64,000 nt of DNA from NCBI GenBank assembly GCA_027625915.1, contig JANTQA010000021.1, positions 3,472,001-3,536,000 of the forward strand, read 5' to 3'. This document shows positions 1 through 13,200 of this stretch, piece by piece. Positions within the stretch are counted from its first letter, which is position 1; each line of letters starts with the position of its first letter. The notes beneath the pieces were generated by a model, which saw nothing but the letters and a program-made list of their open reading frames with translations, was not told where the DNA came from and did not search any database. A program made the translations under genes and the position numbers. The DNA comes from Anaeramoeba flamelloides (lineage: Eukaryota > Metamonada > Anaeramoebidae).

Positions 1-749
1 GTGGAAAAAATTAAAAAAATCAAATAAAGCAAAGATGACCTGACTTAGATTTAGAGTTTGTAAAACAAATATTCTTAATTCAATCTTTTTTTGCTTTTGA
101 TACTCTTATATTTGTTTCAAATGGTTTTCTTTTGGTACAAAATAGATTTAAATCCTTTTACATTTATAAGTGTCTTCATTACATTTCTCATTTAAGAATT
201 TTGTATTATTCTTTTAATACAAATAACTCCTTTTTAAAATAATTTCCTTGTATAAAAAGTAAAAAAATCGATCATATCATCATTTTTTTTATTAATTATT
301 AAACCCAAAAATTGGAACAATTGTATTCACAATAGTAACTCACACAAACTGAAACTTGAAATTAACTGTCGGCTACACGGTCTTTTTTTCAAAAAATGAT
401 ATAAAAATTTGTTGTTGATATTAAGAAATCATATCCTATTATTGGTTTGAATTTTTCTACTAAAATATCTTACGCTCATCTGAATAATTCTACTCAATAA
501 TCAAATTTTAGATCTTTTCAACAATTTTGAAAAGATTTTATTGGAGATCTCAAATAGATCAGGTAAATAGCTGCAAATAAAATGAAATATTTTAAAAGAC
601 TATAATATAATTACAATTTATTTTTTCTTCTATTCGATAAGAAAAAAAGAAAAAACAAAAAATAAAGAAAAAACAAAAAAAAAGAAATAAAAAAAAAAAT
701 ATCAATAAAAATAACATTAAATTCGAAAAAATAATAAGCAATGGCATGT
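1..749. other. Intergenic, 3' flank of the BEACH gene
   Basis: AT-rich non-coding sequence with A-rich runs near 640-735. I see no gene, no repeat shared with the rest of the window and no clear poly(A) signal that can be told from background composition. Confidence 0.5.
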
Positions 750-2524
750 TTAATTGTTCTCAGCTCCATTTAATAAATTTGTAAATTGTGTAACTTTGAC
801 TAAACCACTTTTTGTACCAAAAAACAAATATTCATCATTTTTGGATAAATTAATTGAAAAAATATTATTTTTAATTTTTGTAGATGACAGGGTCTTTAAT
901 TGTGGCAAATATATACAAGATATATTATCAAGACCTTTATGATCGCCCCCAATTATTAAAAAATGTTGTTCCTTTGTTATTGCCCAGCATTTAATTTTAA
1001 AATTAATTTTCATTTGCTTTAGAAATTTACCATTTAAAGAATATAATTTTAAATTGTTACTTTCTTCATTATATATGAGGATATGCCCATTTTTATTTAA
1101 AATTTTAATCATTGAAACAGTCGCTTCTTGTTTTATAGATGACATATATTTACCCTTTGCCAACGAATGTATGATCACTGTATGGTCCTTTGAGCCAGTT
1201 ACAACTAAATTTAAATCAAAATTGGTATCAACGCAAGTTATCTCGTCGTCGTGACCATATAGGATGTTTTGGAAATTACAAATGCTATTCAAATTCTCAT
1301 TAATGAGCTTATTGTTTTTTTCAATTTGCCAAATGATTGCTGTGGTATCCCGCGAGCCTGTTACCAAATATTTAGAAGTTTCATCTAAGGCTAAACATGT
1401 GACGATGTCTTTATGTATATCAATGTTTTGTTTAAATTCTGTATTTTCTACATTAACAATTGTAAAATAATTTTCCCAAAATCCTGAAGCAAAAAAGATT
1501 TTTGAGTCATTCGTGATTGCAAAGCAATTTGAAAAATTAAATATTTCGTTATCAAAGCCTGGCCCAATTCTTTCTTTATTCTTCATTAAATTCTCCCTTT
1601 CGTTTGTGTTCATTTTATTAGTTTGTTGGCTACGATTAGAACTATATTTATTTTTATCATCATTGTTATCATTGCCGTCGTTGTCTTGTTGATTTAACTT
1701 GTTTGGGAAAACCCAATGTGTTGAAAATAAGTTTCGGTTTTCATTAAAAATGATGATTTGGTCTGAGGAACCAAGAAATAATTTTGAATATTCAAAAAAG
1801 GTTACAAATAATATTTTGGAATCTGAGATTTGTTTGGAATTAAAAGGAATATTTGTTAGTTTTTTTTCCAACAATAAATTTGTTTCATTTGTACTATTAT
1901 TAGTACTAGTATCATGACTACCATTATCAATACTATTCATCAAATTAATAATATTATTATTATTGAAAAATTCAAGATATTTTCGATTTATATTAATATA
2001 ACTATTATTGTTAATGTGTTTTTTTTTTTTAATTGGATCTCTTTTTGGATGTGGCTTTGTAAATAATTGAATTGGACATTGCCCATACTTTCTTATTTGG
2101 TTTTTTATACCCTCTTTCAAAACTTTGTCTTCAATTTTATCAATATCAATTGCATCTTCATACGTTAAATAAAAAAATACATTACAAGCTTTAATTGCTT
2201 CTTCTCCGGTTTGCTTAAATCCAAAAATTAAATCAATCCAATGATTTAAATTTTCACTCACATATTCCGATTCTAAGGCTTGTCTATTAATTCGGATAAA
2301 TTCTTCAGGTGAATCGTTTGCCCAAGGTGGCAATTTGACATTGCTCACAATTTCCCCATTTGATTGTCGTTTTCCAAAATTAAATCCATTGGAATTGATT
2401 AAAAATTCTGGGAAATAAAAAAATTCTGGGATCAATTCTTTGACATCAGCATTACTATTTAAGCAATTATCCCAAGTTTCGGCCATTGAATGGAACAATC
2501 TATCAGGATGATCAAAACTACCCC
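750..2524 (-). CDS. BEACH gene exon 6: second half of BEACH and WD40 repeats
   Basis: Resumes as GSFDHPDRLFHSMAETW directly after the intron, completing BEACH (DVKELIPEFFYFPEFL, PPWANDSPEEFIRINRQALE, EWIDLIFG-type block HWIDLIFGFKQTG). WD repeats follow, including HKDIVTCLALDETSKYLVTG and GHDDEITCVDTNFDLNLVVT, then the family's usual C-terminal tail without its last few residues. Stop is TAA at 752-750. An Asn/Asp-rich insert lies between BEACH and WD40. Confidence 0.95.
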
Positions 2525-3159
2525 CTATAAAATTTTTATTTATTGATTTTTTTTTTTTTATCGTATTATTATTTTTATCATTAAAAGGGAATTTTTTTAT
2601 TAGTTTTTTAATTAATCATTTTTTAAGTTATAAAATAAAACTAATTGTTTTGAAAAGATTTTTAGAACAAATTAATATTTGACCAATAATTTTTAGAAGA
2701 AGAATTATGAATTTTTTGTTATATTCTGAATTTTAAAAATAAATATTGGAAAGATTCCGAAAGTTAATATCTATATCCATATATATATATATATATAAAT
2801 GTATAATATTACTAATTTTGGAAATGTGGGTCAAAACCATTAAAAAATGTTATTATATTAGAATATTGAAAAAAGTTTAATACTTTAGTACTTGAATTCA
2901 GTCAATTGTTAATCAAAATACAAGTGAATTATGTTTTGTTGAAACTTTTCTTTTTTCTTCTTGAATTTTTATCATTTTTTTATAATTTTGGTTTTTTTCC
3001 AAAAAAGCTTGAATAAAAAAAAAAAACTTTGACCAAATTAGAAAAAATGATTCTGATTTACAAATTGAAAATTGTTTTTTAAGATGAATATAGGATAAAA
3101 CACATTGAATTTGTTAAATTCGCTCAATTAAACTGACCCATCTCTTTGAAAAAAAGTTG

Positions 3160-3217
<58 letters not shown>

Positions 3218-6200
3218 AGAACTTCATTTTAAAAGCTATATAATTTTGATAACTGAAAATTAAAGATTATTTTCTTTAATACAAAAGAAACCATCTTAAA
3301 ATTTCAAAAATACTCAATAAATTTCGGGAGATAAATTGGATTATGATAAACATAACTGATATTCCTTAGATTTAATCGGTTTGATTATCGCAACAAACAA
3401 TATGTAATATAGAAAAAGAAAATATAAAAACAAAAAAAATAAATAGATTTGCTTCGCAAATAACTAGCCATTTTAGATGTAGATTAAAAAAAAAAAAAAA
3501 TCATATACAAAAAAGTATTTCGCAACTCGCGAACAAAATTAATAATTTGAGTTAATTAAAACACTTTTTATTTTTTTCCATTTTTCCCCAGGTTGAATCT
3601 TCTTTATATTGGGAAGAAGAATTACAACGGAAAAAGATCAAGTGGTTACTTTATAATACTGGAACACTGAAACAAGAAAGTATGAGTAACTTGAAAATAA
3701 AAACTAAAAAGCAAAGTTTAAAATGACCGAAAGTTGAAAGCAAACCAGATCCAAAAAGAAAAAAGAAATTAAAACAACTTAAACAACGATCCACACGTGA
3801 ACATACATGATCAATTATAAAATTAAATTAAATCAATCAAAAGTATCGTTGCTGTGATTTTGGGAGTTCTTAATTAAAGATATCGTTGGTTTTTTTTTTT
3901 TTGATTTTTTACCAATTACTTCCTTAAACCCTTTTTAAATTTCTTTTTTCTTTTTTCTTTTCAATTTTTTGCTTTTTGCTTTTTAAACATAAAAAAATTG
4001 GGTATCTCTTTTGTATGAATAATCGTGAAATCTATGATTTTACGCTTAAATTACCTTTGAGGAAATTTAAGTAAAAGGATATCTAGAGTGTAATTTAAAC
4101 TTCTTCCATCAATAAAAAATTAAAACATTTTTTTTTTTGAAAAACGTTTTTAAGGTATTTTCAATTTTATAATATTTTAGAAAGCTTTTAAAAACCCCTT
4201 ACTAAACTCTTTTTCAAATAAAAGTGCACAAAAAATTTTAAGAATTATTCATAAATGAATCAAATTAATTGTAGTATCATTCTAAAATCTAAGAAACGCT
4301 TTAAAACCTAAAAAAACACTCAACTGAATCTTTAAAACTCATTAAAACAAAACAATAAAAATTATAATTCAATATTTTAAAAATTGGTGTGCCCTTTTAT
4401 TTGAAATGAGAAATCTCGTTTTGTAAATTGTAATGAAAAAAATTATAAACCCAATAAAAACCTTTGAACAAGGCGAATTGGGAAAAAGTTCTCAACATTT
4501 TATTGATAATTCTTTACACGTCAAACTTTTGTTCTTTAAAGTCTCATATTCAATATAAAGCCGCAATTCCTCTTGTTCTTTTGTTGGAATTGTTTTTTCT
4601 TTATTTCTCTTTTCTTTGTTCCATGCATCAATCCAATAATGGTCTTTCTTAATTCCTATTTCTAGCTCATTCGAAATCAAACTTAAACTGTTTCCATTTA
4701 TACACTGGTAGATTATTTCCAAATTGGTTTCTTCTTATCTTGCTTTTTCATTTTCCAACTGTTCAATATCCAAAAATAAAAAAAGCAAAAAATGAAAAAA
4801 TGAATAATTAAAATGAAAATCACCAATAAGTAATTATCTTATAAACAATCAAATTCGATGGTATTGACGATTTGAGAGGTGTGCCCTTTTGTTTGAAAAA
4901 TAGTTTAATTCAAAGATGAAAAGTTATTTTTTATGAAACAAATGATAATCTTTTATAAATCAAGATTAACCAATTATTCTAATCTAATTTTATTTAATGA
5001 AGAAAAACATAGTTCTTTGATAGACGAAAAATAAGAATCATTGGGTTCTTTGTTTCAGATAAAAATTAAAAAAAAAAAATTCATAACAAACTCGAAACTT
5101 TACTAAAATTTTAAAAAAGAAAAAGAAATCATAATTAGAATAAGAAAAAGTAAATGAATCAAGGAAATAAAACAAAAACAAAAAGAAAAAGAATAATTCT
5201 ATAAAAAGAGAAATTGAAAAATAAAATTAGTCAAGAAAATGACGATGATAATGAAACAGTCATAAATAAATGAAATAATGAAGTTGTAAACAAAGAAAGA
5301 AAGAAAGAAAAGAAGATAAAATACCTTGCAAATTAATTTGGAAAGTTGTAAAAGGTTCAATTCTCGTCAAATAAAAAATAGGTGTGTTTATTGTTGAATA
5401 ATGAGTGCCGTAATGGAAAGGTGGGATTTCCGAGTCTTTATCATCAAACATTTTATATCTATTTATAAAATATTCTTTTCTTTTCTCATTCAGTGCGCCA
5501 ATTGGCTTTGACAAATCTCTATAAACAGTATGATCGTTTAAATCGATTGTTTCGCTCTTATAATCGCTTATGATCCAGGGAAATATGGGATATTGATTTA
5601 AATCATTATATGTTCTACCGGCGATTGTATTTAACTCCATTAAATAATCAAAGTTAGACATTTCTCTTCTTTGCCACATTTTAGTGTAGCCAGATTTTTT
5701 CAAAAACTTTTTATAGCTTTTAAAAGGTATTGAAAATAATTGTTCAAGCTTTAATCTCATTAATGATTTATAAACAGTTTCCCTCATATTTGATTTAAAA
5801 TTAAAAAAATAATTTTTTTTTGTTGTTAAAAAGATTTCGAGTGCGTTTTGTTTTAAATAATATCTTCGTTTCATGATATATTGGATTTGATTTAATTTCC
5901 ATGTTTTTGTTTTTTTGTAACAAATTTGTAATAAATCTGATTTGAGTATATGTGAATACTTTTTTTGAAATTTCTCAATATTTACATGAAATTCAATCGA
6001 TGTTACAGTGATCACAAAGGTTCCTGGAATAACCATTGTTGAAATGATCATTTCGCACTCATAAGTCGAAATTGTTTCTTTATTATTCTGGATATTTTTA
6101 TTATTTTTTTCATGATGGATTTTCATATCTATTTTATTCAAATGTTCTTTTTGCTTTTTTAAGAATTTCTTCACATTATTTAAATCAGAAAAATCTTCAT

Positions 6201-9200
6201 CTACATTTTCCCTTTCCTTTTCCTTTTCCTTTTCTATTTCCCTTTGATTTTTATTTTTGTCTTCATCCTCGTTTGTATTGCAACTTTTTCGATAATCATT
6301 TATTTTTTGGATATAAGTCGCTTCTTTATGTTTTGTACCATTTTTATTTCTTTTTAATATTCTTCTTCTTCTTGAAGCATCTTCAGTCAAATGTAATTTT
6401 AAAAAAATATTTGAATTCTTTTTTTTTTTTATTGATTTCAGTTTTTTAGTTAGGGGCTTTTCATTATGATCACCATCACCATTTTCTAAACTAATTTTAT
6501 TTTTCACCTTTTCTTTTCCAATTTCATTTTTGGTATTGTTTTTATTTTCCTTTTTTTTATTGTTATCTGCTTTTTCTTTTTTTTTTTCATTTTCTTGGTT
6601 ATTTACGAATTTTTCATTTTTAGTGTATTTGGAATTAAAAGAATTATTTAGGATCTTTTCATTATTATTCAAATCATTTTTTAAACCATTGCCCCAAGGA
6701 CCTCTTTCATAGGACAAAGCATTAAAAGTTGAATACCATAATTTTGCTAATTCATGAAATTTATTATTTAAAATTATAAATTTCTTTTGTAAAGATTTTT
6801 GAAATTTTTTAATTTCTAAATTATAATTTTTTAAAAATTTATTTTCGAGTTTATGAATTTGATTTGTTTGTGGAAATTCAAAAAACTGAAAAATTTGAGA
6901 ATACAATAAATATAAACCATTTTTATTTCTTTTTTGATCAATTTTGTCAATTTTTTCTTTTTTAATTTTTTGAGTAGTTAAATAGGAAGGACTTAATTGT
7001 TTTAATAAATTTCCCCATTGTTCATCATTAATTGAAATATTATTAAAATGATTTATTAATTCATTTGTTGAAATATTTTCTTTTAAGTGCTTATAACTTT
7101 GTAGAAAATAATTTAATAGCATATCTTTAAATTTTGTAATAAATTCAGCCAATAATTTTGAATAAATCTGATTAATTTCTTCTTTATCTTCCTCTTTTTC
7201 TTTTTCTCTGACTTCCTTTTCCTCTTCTTTTTCTTTTTCTTTTTCATCTTTCTCTTTCTCTTTTTTTTTCTCTTCTTGTTTTTCTTCTTTCTCTTTTTCT
7301 TGATCCTCTTTCTCTTTTTCTTCTTCATCTTTCCCTTTCCCTTTCTCTGTCGTTCCCTTCCCTTTTTCTTTATTATTATTTAAATTATCATAATTATTTT
7401 TATTCATAATTTGTACATCATTAGATATTAGTAATTTATATTTATTCATTAATTGATAAAAAATACTGGTTAAAAATTCATTAAATTTTACTTTTTTATC
7501 TTTAATATTTTTTAATAATATAGTTAATAAATGGAAATATTTTTTTAAATTGTTGGTTGAAGATTGTTCTTCTTCAATTAAATATGTTATTAAATGAATT
7601 AGATTTTCTAAATGATTTATTTCAATGCTTTTTTTATCATTTTTAAATAAAAAGTATTGGGTATATTCTAATATTTGGATATGTTTTTTAATTAAATTAT
7701 TATTAACTATTTTGTGTTGTGCGGTTGGTCTATAAATGTGTTTTAAATTTATTTTCATTTTATTATTTTCATTTTTGTTTTGTTTATGATTTAGTTTTTT
7801 CTTATTTATTTCTCGATTTTTTTTTTGGTCTGTAAATACTTGATCATCTTCATTCTTATTAGATTTACTTTTATTATTATTTTCATCATTTATTTTTTTA
7901 TCAATGCTCAAGCCAACAAATGTATATGTAATAAAATAATTCAAAAGGGTAGAAAACGATAAGAAATTTTGTAATTGGATTCTTTCAATTTTTTTTTTTT
8001 TAGCAAATAAATCTTTATTATTATTCATATTGGAATTGGAATTGAAATTGGTACGAAAATTCGGATCTAAATTAGTACCTGTTATATTAAAATCATAATC
8101 TGTAAAGGAAAGTTGCATTCTATTATGTTTATTTTCTTTTTTTATCGCACTGTTCTTATTTTTAGAAATGTTATTTTTCTGAATTTTTTGATTTTGTTTT
8201 GTAATTTCATTTTCAATTTGTTTCCATCTATTTAACCAAAATTTATCTTTTGGTTTTTTTAATATAAAACTTTTAAAGTCTAAAATACATAAATTTAAAA
8301 GATTTAATAAAAATTTATTCGAGATTAAATAAAAATTTTCCGATTTTTTAATAAACAATTTTAAAAAAATCATTATTTCATTTAAATATTTAATGCCCTG
8401 TGAATCATATAATATTTTATTTTTGATAATTAATGCTAAAATATTCAATGAAATATTTTGAATTTCCTGTATAATGTCTGTTGGTTTTATTTTTTCATTC
8501 GCAGGTTGATATATTAATTTTAATAATAAAATTTGCCAATCTTTAATCGTACAAAATAAATGACAATTTATTTCAAATCTGAAAATAAAATGTTCAAAAT
8601 GTCTTAATATTTGTAAAGTGGATATATTTAAATTTTTATTTAATAAATGGAAAATTGGTTTTATTAAAGTTGAATTTTCAATTAATATTTTTGAATTAAC
8701 ACCAATTTTATTGGATATTAAATTTTTTAAAATCTCAATTAATTTATCAGTCATTGGATATTTAATAAAATAATAATGCAGCATTCGATAAAGTTTGTTG
8801 TTTGGATCTAAAAGATTATTGATTTTTTTATAATTTCTTTTTTTATTGTATTTAATTAAATAAAATAACAATTTATATCCCAAAATTCGAATATTTTCTG
8901 TTTGAAAATTAATGATTTTAAATATAGATTTTGTTATTCGTATTTTGATCATATTTTGTAAAAAAATTTCTTCTTCTTCTTTTAATAAATTAATAATCGT
9001 TTTTAAAATAGGTTCACATTCAATTTCGTTGGTAACAGAGAAGCAATAATTAAAAAGATTAACGAGATCTCGATTATTATTTTTTTGATATTTTTTTAAA
9101 ATTAACGCAATGTTTTGACATATTTGATTTCTTAACTTAATTAAATCTTGGCCCTTTGGCCTTGTGCTTAGTTTTTTTGGCTTGGTGGCTTTTGAAAATT

Positions 9201-10224
9201 TATGTTGATCAATCCAATAATAAAAATATAAGATTTCCAATAATTTAGATATCGTGATCTTTTTTTTATATTCTTTTTGAAGGCTTAAGGTTTGAATAAA
9301 TTTCAGGATTTGTAATTGGATCGGAAAGGTGCAATAAATCCAGATATCAAATTGTAAAAAAAAATCTTTTAATAAGATTTGTTTAAAATTTTCTCTCATT
9401 TCAATTTCTAGAAAGTTTATAAATATATCAATTATTTGTTCATTAATGTGTTGCGGGTTAATAATTTGAAATAAATAACTTATGATCTTAAATCCTTCAC
9501 ATTTGATCATTTCTTCCTGATTTCTTTCTGAATTTAAAAACATTTCCGAAATAATAACTAAAATTAAATAAACTATTATTATTTATTATTTTTTTGTTTG
9601 ATTTTTTATTTATTGTTTTTTTTTTATTATTAGAATTTATAAAAATAAGTAAATTAAAAAGAAAAATTACATTCATTCAAAGGATAACTGTGTTTTTTAT
9701 TTTTTTTCTAAAATAAATTTTGATGTTGATTAAGATTCTTAAAAATTTGCGAATTAAATTAAAATAAACTAGATTCCGAAATTTTTAAACCATTTTTTTA
9801 TAAATAATCAATATTTTTTTTCTATAGTGATTTTAATAAACAATCTATTACTAACACACATATATTTGTATTTAATTCTACAATAGATATTGATATATTA
9901 AAAATTAAATTCTTAATAAATAAATGAAATAAAAAAAATAAGTAACAAAATAAAAATTGTTGGAAATAACATTACAAAGATTTTCTTTTGGAAAAAACAA
10001 AAAAAAAAAATAATTTTAAAATGATTTATTTGGTATTATAACAGGAACCTTTCTTTCCATTAGTGAAATTCAATATTTAATCATTGATAAACAAACTTCT
10101 TTTGAAAAAAAGTAATTTTCTAATTACAAAAAAAAAAAAAAATGAATAAAAGTAATAAAAAGAAAAAAATTCTTCAGAAAAACAATTCCTTTAATTAATT
10201 TATTTTGAAATGCCTACAAGTATC

Positions 10225-10276
<52 letters not shown>

Positions 10277-13200
10277 TCAGTCAAAGGGGCCCAGTTGTAA
10301 AGGTAAATACATGTGTTTAAAGGGTTTGCATAGATATTAGAAGAAAAAATTTATTTTGGAAATTTTCAAAATTGAAATCATTTTTTCACATTTTTACACA
10401 TTTTTGTTTTTTTTTTTCGATTTTTTTTTCAAAACGTCGTTCATTTGCAAAAAATTTTTTTATTGCAAGATCAATAGTCACTTCGTAAAAATGTGTTATT
10501 CTAAGGTTATTGAAACAATGTAAAGATTGGGGTGTTTGAAATATTCCCGAAAATACCCAAAAATTTTTTAACCACATAAAAACACGTTATGGACAACTTC
10601 TAAGATTTCCTAGTGCCAATATACTCAGTTTAAAGGTAAAATAACAATTTTACTTTTAGACAAAATATTTTTTTTTGAATTTTCTACTTTAAACTACTCT
10701 AAAGAGGTTTTGGTACCTTTTGAGTATATTTGTGTAATTGTTGGTACTTATTAGGGCAACGTTCATGGGTATGTAAGGATATTGATAAAGGTTGTGTTTG
10801 TATGTTATGGTTAAACCAATAACTTTTATCCAATGGTAAGTTAAATAAAGTTTGGCTTGTGTCACCTTATGTAGGATATGGGTATGTGTTGTACGATTAG
10901 ATATTACTTGGTTATTTTTGGATTGTATTTAATATTACAAAATTATGGGTAATGATAAACAATTAGAAATTTTCAATTCAAGTACATTTTCTCTCATTTA
11001 GTTAATACTATTTCGAAATGATCAGTAATGTTACAGTCATCCAGGATACTTATTCCTTTCACACAAAATGGGTTGTTTACCATTCCCTAAAATTTAATTT
11101 TTTTGAATTTTGATATTTTCAGTTAAAAAAATTTTTTCCAAAATAAAAGCCAAATTTACCTTTATACTGAGTATATTGGCACCAGTGTTTCATAGAAGTT
11201 GTTCAAAAAGTGTTTTTTCGTGGTTAAAAAATTTTCGAGTATTTTCGATTTTCGGGTATTTTCAGGAATATTTGATAGATTCTAAAGATTGTTGAGAAAT
11301 CATATTGATTTCCATTGCAATTCTATTCGATCTTTTATCTTGATATTTGTTTAATAAATGTGAAAAATTTTCACTTCATTTTCATTTCCTTTTTCAAATA
11401 GAGACAACAAATACCAACAAACTTCGTTTGGGGGCTTGATTTCTAAAATAAAAGTATGCAAAATGAAGTGAAAATTGTTTCCTATTTAATATTCAAATAC
11501 CAGTAGGAGATCAAAACGAACATTCTTGTTTTTCTATTATATTTCCCTAAGAATTTGAGTTTTTCAGTTTATAAGAAAATATATTGATTAATTAGTTTTC
11601 TTTCAGATAGATATCAACTATTCTTTGATGTTTATTATTCTACTTATTTCTTATTTAATCTTCAAAGGTCATTTATATAAAAAATATTTGATATTTGAAA
11701 AAAATGTTTGTAAACCTTTTGATTGAAAAAAAGTTTACTTAGGTTATCAAATAATTAAATGAGTATTCTATAGATACCTCATTTTAATGAACTTTATTTA
11801 GCTTTATTACTAGATTCATAAAAAAATTGGTTATTTATAAAAAGGATTTGATTTTTAAATAAAAGAAATGACACAACAATTTTCCTAATATTAACAATTC
11901 AAAATCTTACCAGGTGTTATTTTTATGTTTGGTATTTTTTTCAATACTATATATTACACTTTTAATTTTTTATCAAATTTCAGAATAAATTCAAAGTCAA
12001 AATTAGTTTAATTTTTCTTAAAAAGGGTGGTGGGGGGTCTTGTTTGAAATATTCATTTTTAATTGGTAAAAGTTATAGAAATTACAAATTAAAAAATATT
12101 TTTTTCTCTAGAATGTGTAATTACTTGAATTAAAAAAAGAAATGTAGTTTTTAAAGATTTGGATTTCAAAAATATTAAATGTATTGTTTCCAGTTTAATT
12201 ATATGAACTATGATTATTAAAGTTGTTGAAAGAAATGTTTAAAAATCTTAAAATCCTTAAAAACAATCCAAAAATATTTAATATTTGTACGAATTAAATT
12301 ATTAAAAATGCTTTCAGAACAAAAAAAGAATAATGAAAAAACTATAAACAATACTCAAAAAAAAATAATAAATTAAAAAAATAACTTACAATTGTCATTA
12401 AAAGAATCAATATTTAAAATTTTTTTCTCTATTAAATTCATTGGATTATTGAATGGTTGGTCAATTTGAGCTATTAATGGGAAAAAAATCTTTATTCCAC
12501 CTAAACAGTATAAAATGTCGTTAATATCAGTTGAAACACTCTTGAACATTCTAATCAATGTTGCGTGCTTATTAGATTTTGAATATGGGCTTTGGTCTAA
12601 GCATGTGCCATTTCTAATTGATTTGGAGTTGTAAGATAAAAATAATTTCATTGATAAATTATCATTATTGTTATTATTATGATTCTGGAATTGGAAAGTT
12701 AAACTATAATTTTTTCCAAGTTTAAAAATTTCTTCAATTTGTGATTGGGGTAAAACACAATTAAAAAAATAAATTGTACCCATTTTACCAAAAAAGGTAT
12801 TATGGTTACTTAAATTGTCATATTTGACATTTGTGCCAATTCTGTTTTGATTAAATTTTAAGTCAGTTGTATATTTAAGAGTTTTTTTGCCAATTTTGAC
12901 TCCATTTAAATATAATATCAAATTCCCGTTTGAAGAATGTGAAAAAGAAAGATGAAACCATTGTTTCTCAATAATATTTATTGTGAATTTTTTCTCTCCT
13001 TGTCTATTTGTTTTACTTGGAAATATTTTAAAGATAATTAACTTTTTGGTATCGTTGCCAAAGGAACTTGAATATTCAAAAAATACCTCAACACAATGAT
13101 TGGTATCTTTATTATAAAATGAAAACAATCTTGGATGATAAAATGGTTGGTTATTTACGCTTTCAAATTTTGGAATATAAATCCAAGATGAAAAGGTATA

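Larger units (their letters stand above)
2525..5324 (-). other. BEACH intron 5 (2.8 kb)
   Basis: GTATTT donor at 5324, ATAG acceptor at 2525. It holds a (TA)n tract at 3161-3218, a reversed copy of repeat B at about 4010-4115, and a possible Tc1-like helix-turn-helix remnant at 4492-4737 between two short direct repeats. The exon junction restores the LQGGSFDHP motif exactly, so nothing inside is expected to be exonic. Confidence 0.8.
9558..12389 (-). other. BEACH intron 4 (2.8 kb)
   Basis: GTAAGT donor, TTTTAG acceptor. Contains a (TA)n tract with an abutting end fragment of repeat A (10229-10297) and a foldback element at about 10498-11302. The rest (11.3-12.4 kb and 9.6-10.2 kb) shows nothing beyond AT-rich sequence and homopolymer runs. 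Confidence 0.8.

Noticed and set aside
4386-4900. Direct repeats read as tiny LTRs
   Set aside because: Only ~20 bp, no TG...CA ends, primer site or reverse transcriptase; they do not support a retroelement.
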